From the NCBI RefSeq assembly GCF_040829825.1, contig NZ_JBFOLH010000003.1: a stretch of DNA of 64,000 nucleotides, one strand, 5' to 3'. A program made the translations under genes and the position numbers. This document shows positions 53,264 to 62,068 of the stretch, piece after piece (position 1 is the first letter of the stretch; each line of letters opens with the position of its first letter). Under the pieces are notes generated by a model, which ran no database searches, was not told the origin of the DNA, and saw nothing but the letters and a program-made list of their open reading frames with translations. The stretch is from Leadbetterella sp040829825 (GTDB lineage: Bacteria; Bacteroidota; Bacteroidia; Cytophagales; Spirosomataceae).

Positions 53264-56200
53264 TCAGAAATTAAAGTTTAAGGATGCACCGATATACCGT
53301 GAAGACGGATCCTGCAGGTCGCCGTCGTTGCCCAGCTTGAAGTCGGGGTCAATGTACGGTATCTTCTTCCAGATGGCCAGGTTATAGCCGAATACGGAAG
53401 CGGTCAATCCGTTCAGTTTGTTGATTTTGAGCACCTTGTTCAAATCATAGGAGACAGATACCCTCCTCAGCTTTACAAAGGAGCGGGAGAACGTGTTGGC
53501 AAAGAATTCATCCTCATCAGCGGTAACCCGTGCTCTGTAGGGGTACTGCTGCGACCACGACTGCCAGCTTACGGCTTTGGTAAACGGAGCATACTCGCGG
53601 GTATCGGAAGTGATCTGGCCGTAAACGTCCCTGACTACCTGTCCGCCGGTGATGACCACACCCTTGGGAACAAAAACGTATTCGCCTGATTCGTATTCGG
53701 CATCGCGGTAAAGGGTGGAGTTGGGGTGCTTACCTGCCCACCACATTTTCTCAATGGTGCTGGAGTTCATGATACCGCCTATAGCACCGTCAATATCGAT
53801 GTTGATAGTGAAGTCTTTTACCTTCAGGGTGTTCAGGAAGCCAAACTGCCAGTCAGGATTGAGATGACCAATATTTTTGGGATAGGCATCCTGGATGGGC
53901 ATACCGGTGTTCGGATTCAGGATAAGCTGGCCGTCGGCAGAGCGTTGCCACACCGTGGTGTAATAGCTGTCGGCCCGGTCGCCCACCTTAAAGTTTCCGT
54001 ACCGTTCCTGGTCGCCGTAGATGGCGGTAAGCTTTTGTACGTATTTCGACCAGTTCAGTCCCACATTCCAGGTCAGTGTCTTGTTCTTCACAGGTACAGC
54101 GTTCAGCATAACTTCAAAACCGTTGGTACGGTACTCGTTGCCGTTCACTTTCCGGGAGCTGAACCCTGAAGCCTGGGAGATAGAGAGGTCAATGATCTGG
54201 TTTTCATCCAGTACGTTGTAATAGGTAAAATCCAGCGTCAGGCGGTTTTTTAATAGCGAGAAGGCAAGACCGGCCTCCAGGGAAGTGGAGCGTTCCGGAA
54301 GAATGTTCGGGTTTACAATGCCTGAAGGGTAAGAAACCGAAGGCGTGGAACCGTAAGTTACATCTTTTTCAAACGTAGAACTGGTATTGTAGGGCGTGAG
54401 GTCGTTAGATACCCGTGCCCACGAAGAGTAAACTTTCAGGTAGTCTACTGCCGGCGAGATGGTGAAATAATCGGAAAGAACCGAGCTCAGTGAAACCGAC
54501 GGGTAGAAGTAGGAATAGTTGGCCGCCGAAAGGGTAGACGACCAGTCATTCCTGCCTGAAATATTCAGGTAAGTAGATTTGAATATATCAAAATTCACGG
54601 ATCCGTACACGCTTCGGATAGCCTTTTGCTCCAGGAGGTTGGTGGCCCTCACGGGTCCCTGGGTGTTGTTCAGGCTATAGACAAAAGGTACTACCAGCCC
54701 GTCTGTCGACTGGTTGCCGGAACGGATATCCCGGGTAAATACTGATGAGCCGGCGTTTACGCTGATCCCGAAATTATCGGTGATGTCTTCGGTGTAGGTT
54801 GCCAGCACATCCGCGTCAAAGTTCAGCTGGGTTTTTTCCCACATTTTGTAGTCGCCGTTGCGGGAGTCGCCGTAATTCATGTATGATTTCGGGCTTTTCA
54901 TGTCTTCAAACGTAGCGATCTGGCGTGCGGCAGCTCTTCCTTTCACTACAAATTTATCGTTGATCAGCCAGGTGAGGCCGGTTTGCCCCTGGAGCACATC
55001 GCGGTCATATTTCTGGGTCAGCTCGTAAGCGGCAAAATAGGGGTTATTGTACCAGGCGTAGTTGTAATTGGCCTGCCGGTAACCCTCATCACCGATCCGG
55101 TACAAGTGATTTCTCAGGTCATTGCCGTTCACATCATCGCTCATCCAGAGCAGGATGGTATAGATGTGGTTTTTAGGGCCGTACCCGTATCTCGGGTAGT
55201 TCGGAGAGATCACCTTGTTATAAGAAAGATTTACGTCAAAGATCAGGTCGCGGGTCAGCTTGTAGTTGGTGTTGATGTTCAGGCCACCGGATGACAGCCG
55301 GGTGTTGGGTACCTGTCCTTTCTGGAAGGCGTATTTACCCGAAACAAAGATATTCGCCTTGTCGGTTTTGTATCCCAGCGAAAGGGAGTTTTCGGTTACG
55401 TAACCGGTACGGAGGAAATCGCGAAGGTTATCGTGCCTCACCCAGTCGGTAGGAACCCGCTCGTATTTCGACTTATCGTCGTAAATAGTACCGGCCACAT
55501 CACCATACCATTCAATTACCTCGCCGGTCTGCAGGTTACGGATAGGGCTGTTCCACTGTTTGTATTTCAGCCCGGTATTCAGCTTGGGGCCCCAGGTCAT
55601 GTCGCCATCCGAAATACCGCCGTCGGCGCCGTCCCAGAATTCGTATTGTCCGTTAGAGCCGCTACCGTACTCGGTCTGTGTTTTGGGGTACACCGTAAAC
55701 CCGGCAGTAGCCATTTGGGTAGTTGTGAAATTGAGCTCCAGCTTATCTTTCTGAGCTTTCCGGGTAGTGATCAGGATGGCCCCGTTTTTACCCCGCGACC
55801 CGTACAGGGCGGAGGCGGCGGTGCCTTTCAGTACGTTAATGTTTTCCACGTTCTGGCTGGGCACATCAAAGAAGTCGGTTTCAACCGGGATGCCGTCTAC
55901 TACCACCAGCGGGGTTTTCCCTCTCAGGCTGAAAGAAGGCGCCTGGAAAATACCGGTAGGGTTGGTTACGTTAAGGCCGGCTACCTGCCCGGTCAGGGCA
56001 TTACCGATGTTCATGGTCTTGGACTCCTGCAGTACATCGGCCTTGATCTCCTGGGTAGAGTACCCGATCTTTCTTTTCTGTTGTTTGATACCGATAGCCG
56101 TTACCACCACTTCGTTAAGGATCTGGTTGTCGGCCTCAAGAATCACTGCCGGCATAGGGGTTTGAGCTTTAAGCGTCTGTGTCTTAAACCCCACAAAGGT

Positions 56201-56473
56201 GAATTGGAGATCATTGCCCGGTTCCGCCTCAAGGGTATACTGCCCGTCTGCATCTGTTACGGCCACTTTCCCGCTGTTCAGGTTTTTCACCACCACACCG
56301 GTGAGGGCTTCACCGTCAGTGCTTTTTACGGTTCCGGTAACGGCGGCTGCCCGGATAGCCGAAAGTGCGGGAACAGGATGGGCCCACAGCTTTCCGGTAC
56401 CCGCTAAAAGAAAGAAGCTTAAAGAGCACAGGCATAGTAGTCGCCCGAGCCGGGAGAGATAAATTTGTCTCAT
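53264..56473 (-). CDS. SusC/RagA-type TonB-linked outer-membrane transporter
   Basis: A 1069-residue outer-membrane protein from the ATG at 56473 (MRQIYLSRLGRLLCLC); 18 codons of open frame upstream are not used. After the signal peptide come a carboxypeptidase-regulatory domain (VTGTVKSTDGEALTGVVVKN, about residues 45-125), the plug (VVVTAIGIKQQKRKIGYSTQEI near 140, LRGKTPLVVVDGIPVETD near 200, VLKGTAASALYGSRGKNGAI near 235) and a 22-strand barrel ending RYIGASLNFNF. It imports the ligand captured by the partner SusD 5 bp downstream, driven by TonB. No sigma/anti-sigma pair is nearby. Confidence 0.95.
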   Translation of the reverse strand: MRQIYLSRLGRLLCLCSLSFFLLAGTGKLWAHPVPALSAIRAAAVTGTVKSTDGEALTGVVVKNLNSGKVAVTDADGQYTLEAEPGNDLQFTFVGFKTQTLKAQTPMPAVILEADNQILNEVVVTAIGIKQQKRKIGYSTQEIKADVLQESKTMNIGNALTGQVAGLNVTNPTGIFQAPSFSLRGKTPLVVVDGIPVETDFFDVPSQNVENINVLKGTAASALYGSRGKNGAILITTRKAQKDKLELNFTTTQMATAGFTVYPKTQTEYGSGSNGQYEFWDGADGGISDGDMTWGPKLNTGLKYKQWNSPIRNLQTGEVIEWYGDVAGTIYDDKSKYERVPTDWVRHDNLRDFLRTGYVTENSLSLGYKTDKANIFVSGKYAFQKGQVPNTRLSSGGLNINTNYKLTRDLIFDVNLSYNKVISPNYPRYGYGPKNHIYTILLWMSDDVNGNDLRNHLYRIGDEGYRQANYNYAWYNNPYFAAYELTQKYDRDVLQGQTGLTWLINDKFVVKGRAAARQIATFEDMKSPKSYMNYGDSRNGDYKMWEKTQLNFDADVLATYTEDITDNFGISVNAGSSVFTRDIRSGNQSTDGLVVPFVYSLNNTQGPVRATNLLEQKAIRSVYGSVNFDIFKSTYLNISGRNDWSSTLSAANYSYFYPSVSLSSVLSDYFTISPAVDYLKVYSSWARVSNDLTPYNTSSTFEKDVTYGSTPSVSYPSGIVNPNILPERSTSLEAGLAFSLLKNRLTLDFTYYNVLDENQIIDLSISQASGFSSRKVNGNEYRTNGFEVMLNAVPVKNKTLTWNVGLNWSKYVQKLTAIYGDQERYGNFKVGDRADSYYTTVWQRSADGQLILNPNTGMPIQDAYPKNIGHLNPDWQFGFLNTLKVKDFTINIDIDGAIGGIMNSSTIEKMWWAGKHPNSTLYRDAEYESGEYVFVPKGVVITGGQVVRDVYGQITSDTREYAPFTKAVSWQSWSQQYPYRARVTADEDEFFANTFSRSFVKLRRVSVSYDLNKVLKINKLNGLTASVFGYNLAIWKKIPYIDPDFKLGNDGDLQDPSSRYIGASLNFNF

Positions 56474-56741
56474 AAAACAAAGTGATAAATGGTTATTTGC
56501 GGCGCAAAATAACGGCGGGAAGTTCACGTGAATGTTAAGGCGGTATTATGGAAATGTTATGTTGGAGGAGGGTGGAAATACCTCTTTACTTAGTAATGAT
56601 AAGACGATGGGAAAATAAATTGAGATTTAGCATGACCATGATAACCACATGCATATCGGAGTTAAGTCGGATCACGTCTTACTCAAAAGCAACAGGAAAT
56701 ACAGACGCTGAGATGGGGTTTTGTTTGTTACAAAAGGAGTA

Positions 56742-57215
56742 TCAAAGCTTTTTTGAACTTTGAATTATAAATGCAGAAAAAACCCTTATTAAATGTAGAA
56801 ACTTCAAAATGGCTACACCTGTTAAAATCCAAATAATACTGCTCAGTAATCTTTTAGGAAAAATACAGATTGAAGAAACTTTGAATCCACCGATATCATA
56901 GGGCGTAAGAAATGCGTGCAACAGGATAAAACAAATTGTCGCCAAGCACACAACCACTAAGTATTCAAACTTATCCACCAATTTATGAAGCAGTGTTTTC
57001 GAGTTATCGTCCGAAGCTTCTTTTTTGTAAAGTTCTTTAGAAAAAGTTGACGTGGCGACAATAGACATTCCTGTAATTGCGAATCCGCTCACAATTGATA
57101 AGAAAGTCAATATACCCTCAAAAGCTTCTGATGTATCCTTATGCCAATAGGTTGATAGTAAAAGTATTAAGCTTAAAATAAAAATCCCAGAAATAATGTT
57201 TTTAGCTATTTTCAT
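56742..57215 (-). CDS. Small four-helix membrane protein, RexB-like layout
   Basis: A 157-residue inner-membrane protein with four hydrophobic helices: about residues 5-23 (IISGIFILSLILLLSTYW), 34-58, 88-107 (LVVVCLATICFILLHAFL) and 126-150. A charged stretch KELYKKEASDDNSKT lies in the loop after helix 2. Its start overlaps the end of the upstream frameshifted gene by 14 bp, so translation was probably coupled. A cytoplasmic protein followed by an overlapping small four-helix membrane protein recalls the lambda RexA-RexB abortive-infection pair, where RexB has about 144 residues. No sequence match to RexB can be claimed by eye. Confidence 0.65.
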   Translation of the reverse strand: MKIAKNIISGIFILSLILLLSTYWHKDTSEAFEGILTFLSIVSGFAITGMSIVATSTFSKELYKKEASDDNSKTLLHKLVDKFEYLVVVCLATICFILLHAFLTPYDIGGFKVSSICIFPKRLLSSIIWILTGVAILKFLHLIRVFSAFIIQSSKKL

Positions 57216-58003
57216 TTTTTTCCTGTTCTATTTTTCCTATAATTTTTTGGAAAACATCATTTGCCTCAAACATCTCATTTTCATCAACTAGAGCATTTAT
57301 ATCTATCTTTTTTGAGAATAGATTATTATTGAACAACATTCCAAGGTTCTTCTCATCCCTACCAGAGATTGTAATACTGTTAAAACTGTTTTTGCTTCTG
57401 AACAGACTTGCAACTTTTTCCCTCAATGTATCACCAACAAAAAGGTTCTGATATTTCAAATGGAGGGTCGCCTCTTGGGCACCGTACATTTCATCAACCA
57501 AGGCTTGAGATAATGTATGTGAAGAACTGAAAAGATTGGGTGCTGCACTTATCTTGATTTGGTCCAATGTTTTGATGCTTTCAATAAACTTATCTTCCTC
57601 ATATATACATCCTTAAGCACAAGTTGATGCCCATTAAATAGTTTTCTAAAATAACCTAAAAGAGTATTTTTCTTCTTAGTATTGCTCAGCCAAACATAAC
57701 TTGAATTCAGGTCAAATATCGCAAAATAATCTCTAGGTTCTATTTGATTTTTCTCCCGAGGATTGGGTTCAAATTCTTCTGTATCCTTATTATAGACAAC
57801 AGGATTTCTAGGCATTGCGGAACCATCTGAAAAACTGACTTTTAGAAAATCTCCCTCATACTCTAACTTAAAAATCTGTACAGTATTACCGTTGACTTCA
57901 TTATGCATTCCTTCTTGGATTATTTGTAAGAACTGGTCTTTTTTATTCTTTCATCATCAATAAAACAGACTATTCCGCTAAATGTTATTGTCTTCGTTCC
58001 CAT
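57202..58003 (-). pseudogene. Frameshifted cytoplasmic gene of about 267 codons, RexA-like layout
   Basis: Three minus-strand segments read as one protein broken twice. Segment 1 starts at the ATG at 58003 (MGTKTITFSGIVCFIDDERIK) and goes out of frame at a run of six A near 57935-57940. Restoring one base joins it to DQFLQIIQEGMHNEVNG. Segment 2 goes out of frame at TATATAT (about 57600-57606); removing two bases joins KDVY to EEDKFIESIKTLDQIKIS and segment 3, which ends at 57202. The rebuilt product is soluble and about 267 residues, near RexA size (279). I recognise no domain. The lesions could be decay, slippage-based switching or assembly error at simple repeats; core genes nearby show none. 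Confidence 0.7.
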
Positions 58004-58119
58004 AATAAACCCTACTTATTATAGTGATATTCATTGTTAACAAAACACAATTTACGAATTTATAACATCCTATTCTTCTTTCTACAAAAAATGGGTAATA
58101 TATCTATATAAAAGGATGC

Positions 58120-59358
58120 TTAAATTTTATGTATTTGTGTTAATTTAAGCCCTATCAGGTCTATATTATCTTTATTCACTTTATGCTCTCTTGCCAGATG
58201 GCCCCACTGCTGCAGGGCTTGTTTCGTTTGTCCGATTACATTGTCAATAAGCGTTTTCGACAGCTTAGCCTCAAGCCCCAGTTTTATAAGCTGTTTTTCG
58301 GTGGGATTTCTGCCTTCGCCCATGACCATGGTACTTTGTTCACCATTGGGGCCGCCGGAAAAAGTCAGGTCATAGGCCGGTGACAATTTCCATTCTCCCG
58401 TTTCATCCATCAAAAAGCTAAAGTTCTTGGCGTGGTCGTCACGGTTATGCGCAAGTACGTTGAACACGGCCAGACGATACATCTTTTCCACTTCGCGTGC
58501 ATCCTTGGTTAGCACCGCTGTGAGATTCAGTAAGTCTTCATAGTCCAAGGACGGTGCGCGAAAATCACTATGCAATAAACCAGCGGCCGTATGCATGTGA
58601 TATCGCGTCGCTCCATCTCGGTCAAAACGCCTTACGGCAAAATAGCCGCCGCCCTTTTGAGAAGGAAACAGATGCACCTCCGGCATCGAAACACCTGCCT
58701 CTTTCGCCATTAGTGCATAGACGTATTCAATGGCTCCGGCATCCGGCCCGTCTTGTGAATTCGGGAACTTGACAAGCCATGGTTCAAAGTCTTGTTCAAG
58801 TTGTTTTGCTCCGTGCGATATGTTCTTTCGGTCTTTATTTACTGCAATAAGGGCTTTGGGCCTTGCCCCTGCTGATGACCCGTTTAGGGCCAGAAGCTCT
58901 TGTATAACGTCTTCGGAGCTTCCATTGAGGACTTCCTCGGCTTGGATAGCCAGTTGGTCAAGATTGATGGTGCCATCCATTTCTGTTGCACTATAATCCG
59001 GTTCATAGACCAGCGCACCCATACCATGCAGACCCACATGAGCCAGACGGTCAAGCGGGGTAATATCCGATGGCAGTACGCCTTGAGAACGCATCAGGCG
59101 GTCAAACAACAGGCGTCCCCACCCGTCGGGCAGGCTATCACCGAAAACACCTGCCAAGCCTTCAAAAGGCCTTCGGGGAAGTTCAGTCACACCCGATTGA
59201 AGCGGAAGACGTAAAGGAGATATCTCCAAGCCGCTTTGAATAAACGATGCGTGATATTCAAAATAAATCACACCCTCGCGGGCGGCCAAGCGTCCTACCG
59301 GCAAGACTTCTTTTCCAAAGTCAAGGCCTACTTTGATTTCTGATATGGGCTGTTTCAT
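58120..59358 (-). CDS. hipA: HipA-family serine/threonine kinase toxin
   Basis: A 412-residue protein kinase-fold toxin. N-terminal HipA domain: LAGVFGDSLPDGWGRLLFDR near residue 68. The kinase core shows the ATP-loop NGSSAGARPKALIAV near 160, the catalytic loop VFNVLAHNRDDHAKNFSF near 305, and the metal-binding SPAYDLTFS near 335. All active residues are present, so the toxin should be functional. HipA of Escherichia coli phosphorylates glutamyl-tRNA synthetase and halts growth. Its ATG overlaps the stop of hipB by four bases (ATGA), giving the standard antitoxin-first operon. Composition is less GC-rich than the core genes, consistent with an accessory region. Confidence 0.93.
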   Translation of the reverse strand: MKQPISEIKVGLDFGKEVLPVGRLAAREGVIYFEYHASFIQSGLEISPLRLPLQSGVTELPRRPFEGLAGVFGDSLPDGWGRLLFDRLMRSQGVLPSDITPLDRLAHVGLHGMGALVYEPDYSATEMDGTINLDQLAIQAEEVLNGSSEDVIQELLALNGSSAGARPKALIAVNKDRKNISHGAKQLEQDFEPWLVKFPNSQDGPDAGAIEYVYALMAKEAGVSMPEVHLFPSQKGGGYFAVRRFDRDGATRYHMHTAAGLLHSDFRAPSLDYEDLLNLTAVLTKDAREVEKMYRLAVFNVLAHNRDDHAKNFSFLMDETGEWKLSPAYDLTFSGGPNGEQSTMVMGEGRNPTEKQLIKLGLEAKLSKTLIDNVIGQTKQALQQWGHLAREHKVNKDNIDLIGLKLTQIHKI

Positions 59359-59663
59359 TTGCGGCGGCCTCGTTTACGGATGAAACTCGTATTCTCATTC
59401 AGGACGTCATCAATAGATGAGAACATAAGCTTGGCGGGTTTTGTCGCCTCGATAATTTCTTCCAACCCTCCCACGACTAAAAGGAGCTTCAGGAATGATT
59501 CAAGTGATATGGCTCCTTGCTGCTCAAATTTTCTCAAGGTAGCTAAGGGAACCGCAGCACGTTCGGCCAGCCCCTCTTGGGTAAGCGCCATGCGCAAACG
59601 CCTCTCACGGATATTATCCGCAAGTTTACGCTGGGCTTTTGTCGGTGTTATAAGTGATATCAT
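59355..59663 (-). CDS. hipB: HipB-family antitoxin, helix-turn-helix protein
   Basis: A 102-residue DNA-binding protein. A Cro/CI-type helix-turn-helix occupies about residues 20-70 (ALTQEGLAERAAVPLATLRKFEQQGAISLESFLKLL). The C-terminus is short and basic (RKRGRRK). HipB binds and restrains HipA and represses the operon. Dyads at 59664-59676 and 59696-59708 just upstream are candidate operators. The four-base overlap with hipA indicates translational coupling. Confidence 0.9.
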   Translation of the reverse strand: MISLITPTKAQRKLADNIRERRLRMALTQEGLAERAAVPLATLRKFEQQGAISLESFLKLLLVVGGLEEIIEATKPAKLMFSSIDDVLNENTSFIRKRGRRK

Positions 59664-59708
59664 GATAGTATATATCTTGTAAAATTGACCATTACTACTA
59701 TAATAGTA
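59664..59708. promoter_or_regulatory. Candidate hipBA operators
   Basis: TACTATAATAGTA (59696-59708) is a perfect 6+1+6 palindrome, and GATAGTATATATC (59664-59676) is a weaker dyad with GATA/TATC ends directly at the hipB start. HipB normally autoregulates through dyads in this position. Confidence 0.45.
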
Positions 59709-59744
59709 TCACAAATATACCCATTTTTAAACAAAAAATGGTAT

Positions 59745-60536
59745 CTAACCAAACATTACTTGAGTTGCCTTTTCAATAGAGACGAGAACCAGGCCAAGGT
59801 TAAGTCTTGCATAAACTTGGGTGGATAAAGGCGATTTATGCCCAAGGCTTTTGCCGATGATTTGTAAGCTCGCTCCGGTGATGGCTTGAAAACTGCCAAA
59901 GGTTCGCCGGATGTCATGAATATGAACATCCATCAGGCCTGTCGGTAATGTTATCTTCTCTTTTTTCGAGTAGGTCATTATCCGTTTGAAAGCTATGTCA
60001 ATCTATTCATATCCATTGGCCTCCAAGTCTATTTCACGAATCAACTTTGAATATCTTTCATCCCTCGCCCATAAATAAATGGTCGGCTTTTTGTTGAGTA
60101 CGTTTCCAAGCACGTTTGAAATTTACAAGGTGCTTGGTAGGGTCTTCTTTTTTATATCGCTTAGTTTTCTCTTGAACCAGTGTGAAAGGAATTTATTGAC
60201 TTCTCGTTCGTCGTACTTCCATGAACGCTTATGCTTTTTGCTATAGCGTTCCATGTATTCATGATAAAAACTTTCAAAAGTATGTTCTTTGCGTGAGGCA
60301 CGGACTTCATCGAGGGGGTTTATGCCATTAGCAATTTCTCCCAATTTGATGAACGCCATCTTACGAGCATTCTCAATTGTTAAATCGGGAAACACGCCCA
60401 AAAAGATGCGTTCCGGTTTCCCTTTAATTTTCTTGTATAGATAAAATGATTTGGTTTGACTTGAGCGTACTTCTAAAAGAAGGCCCTTGACCTGTGTATC
60501 ATAGAAAAAAGCCCTTATTTTATAATAAACTGGACA
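59745..60536 (-). pseudogene. Decayed tyrosine-type (P4-like) integrase
   Basis: The 5' part reads VYYKIRAFFYDTQVKGLLLEV, then YLYKKIKGKPERIFLGVFPDL and TIENARKMAFIKLGEIANGINP, the arm-binding domain of phage integrases, from about 60536 to 60123, but has no convincing start codon and stops at 60123. The 3' part (59978-59745) has the catalytic C-terminus: HDIRRTFGSFQAITG with HxxR, SLGHKSPLSTQ with the second His, and YARL with the nucleophile Tyr. The middle is largely missing, and a TAG lies in frame at about 59999-60001. The enzyme is inactive. It marks past insertion of a mobile element carrying or next to hipBA. Confidence 0.8.
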
Positions 60537-60653
60537 TTACAAGAGGCGTTAATTTCAAGTATCCACGAGAGCTATACGACCTATATCTGTAACAATATCG
60601 ACCATCTTTATAACGTCAATGCGGATGAGGTTCAAAAAACGCGCAAGGGATAA
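60477..60653 (+). pseudogene. Unidentified coding remnant on the plus strand
   Basis: The plus strand is open from after the stop at 60474 to TAA at 60651. Its last part (WTLQEALISSIHESYTTY, then ICNNIDHLYNVNADEVQKTRKG) looks like the C-terminal end of a real protein. There is no start codon, and the 5' portion lies antisense to the integrase remnant, so the true gene start has been lost. I do not recognise the family. Confidence 0.3.
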
Positions 60654-60689
60654 GCTGCATCCTTACACTACAAACTATTGATGCAGGGT

Positions 60690-61355
60690 TTAATTGGTTG
60701 GCATCAAAGTATAGGTTTTACCATTAACCATAGCTGTATGTCCAACCAAAGCCACAGGCTGTTCCAATAATTTTATAATGCCTACAACCTGCGCTTTAGT
60801 GATAGAACGCCATGCATCATCATTTGCATCTGCTCTAACACTCCATAAGCCATTGTTTATGAGTTTGACGTTCTTGAGCTTGTCCTGTCCGCTTGAGCCT
60901 AAATATGTTTTATCTAAAGCTGACATCTCCGTATTCATGTTATAATCTTCAAGAACCATCGCACCGTTGTTGACTCCTTTGATATTACTCTCTCTGAGTC
61001 CTGGCGCATTGATTTTGATATTATTGCCTTTTTTCAAGTCGGCTTGGCGGACGCTTACCACGAATTCTGCCCCTTTGGCATACAGCACAACGAGACTATC
61101 TTTTGTATAAACATAGCCACCAGCGCCCCTTTCTTGGAAATCAACAACCGTAGCTTTCGTGCTACCCGGCTCTGTTCCGGGTTTGGGTTCATCACCCTTG
61201 ATGCCGCAGGATGATGTGGCTGCACAAACAAGGGCAACCAACATACATTTTTTAACTAAACCCGCAATGCTTTCAGTGATTTTCTGAATTGACATTGCAT
61301 TTGCCTCCGTACTTAGCTTTTGGATATTTTCCGAATTACATTTTGGGCATATCAT
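60690..61355 (-). CDS. Hypothetical lipoprotein, possibly with an N-terminal zinc-ribbon extension
   Basis: The 221-codon frame opens MICPKCNSENIQKLS, a two-Cys half zinc-ribbon typical of soluble proteins, yet residues 36-50 (KCMLVALVCAATSSC) form a lipoprotein signal sequence with lipobox TSSC at residue 50. A start at the ATG at 61295 (MSIQKITESIAG) gives an ordinary lipoprotein of 201 residues and is probably the real start. The mature part is beta-rich (KATVVDFQERGAGGYVY) and has no known domain. The first 20 codons may be a leftover from another gene. It is the first of three envelope genes in the island. Confidence 0.55.
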   Translation of the reverse strand: MICPKCNSENIQKLSTEANAMSIQKITESIAGLVKKCMLVALVCAATSSCGIKGDEPKPGTEPGSTKATVVDFQERGAGGYVYTKDSLVVLYAKGAEFVVSVRQADLKKGNNIKINAPGLRESNIKGVNNGAMVLEDYNMNTEMSALDKTYLGSSGQDKLKNVKLINNGLWSVRADANDDAWRSITKAQVVGIIKLLEQPVALVGHTAMVNGKTYTLMPTN

Positions 61356-61412
61356 ATGTTTATGAGAGTTTAAGTGAGTTGATATTGTTTATCGCGCGCA
61401 AAGCATGAAGCG

Positions 61413-62045
61413 TTATCGTTCAAGTTTGTATGCCGCCGTGATCGCAAATACACGATTAGCGACTTTTTGCCCTTCACCTGTATAAGACGACATGTTGGAT
61501 AAGCCGATATTATATTGCAGGCCGATTTCGATGGGATCGAAAACTATGCCTGCCCCGATAATCAATCCCGCTTCAAGCCTTTTATAGTGGTCGGATTTAC
61601 CTGCCCCCCACTTGATTTTGTAATCTGATTCTTGTCCCCAGCCACTATATTTTTCTTTTCCTGACAAACCTATTCCTAAATACGGGCCGAAGACTCCGTA
61701 AAATGTGTGTGAGTTCCATTCGTGGATAATTCTTCCAGTCAATGGAATATCCAAGTAATAGGTACTTACTTTTCTTGACATGCCGTTCCTTTCTTCCGTC
61801 AGGCCTTTTGTTGAGAACAACAAGCCCGTTTCAAAAGAGATATTGTCCTTGATAGGAAACTCGGCGGTTACGCCCAAGTGAATACCAGGATGAATTTTGA
61901 CATTATCGGTTAGGCGGCCGCTATTGTTCTTGAGTAACATGCTCGATAAATTCACGCCCGCTTTGGCACGGTATGTTTGGGCGGAAGATGCCAAAGCCGC
62001 ACATAGAAAAAATAGGATAAGAACTGATTTTGTAGAGATTTTCAT
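61413..62045 (-). CDS. PorT-like outer-membrane beta-barrel protein
   Basis: A 210-residue protein with Sec signal peptide MKISTKSVLILFFLCAALASSAQ. The mature sequence matches the OMP_b-brl_2 pattern of Bacteroidota porin-family proteins: YRAKAGVNLSSMLLKN at the start, ISFETGLLFSTKGL, YYLDIPLTGRI, FGPYLGIGLSGK, and a terminal strand AITAAYKLER. An eight-strand barrel is expected. The function is unknown. It lies between two lipoprotein genes on the same strand with gaps of 57 and 23 bp, so the three may form an operon. Confidence 0.85.
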   Translation of the reverse strand: MKISTKSVLILFFLCAALASSAQTYRAKAGVNLSSMLLKNNSGRLTDNVKIHPGIHLGVTAEFPIKDNISFETGLLFSTKGLTEERNGMSRKVSTYYLDIPLTGRIIHEWNSHTFYGVFGPYLGIGLSGKEKYSGWGQESDYKIKWGAGKSDHYKRLEAGLIIGAGIVFDPIEIGLQYNIGLSNMSSYTGEGQKVANRVFAITAAYKLER

Positions 62046-62068
62046 ACGGTCTATTGTTTTACGTTTTA

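Noticed and set aside
55433..56407. Plus-strand open frame of 324 codons antisense to the SusC-type gene
   Set aside because: Same reason: the minus strand has the full SusC plug and signal peptide.
56548..56763. 71-codon plus-strand frame between SusC and the membrane-protein gene
   Set aside because: No promoter match, no homologous-looking motif, and it overlaps the end of the real minus-strand gene.
57549..57908. Two separate small genes (57549-57908 and 57202-57567)
   Set aside because: Their translations join into one sensible protein when a short indel is corrected, and the second would need a TTG start inside that joined sequence.
56742..58003. Kiwa (KwaA/KwaB) defence system
   Set aside because: Both have a membrane and a soluble component, but the gene order is reversed and I see no convincing KwaB (DUF4868) sequence; the RexAB-like layout fits better, and neither is proven.
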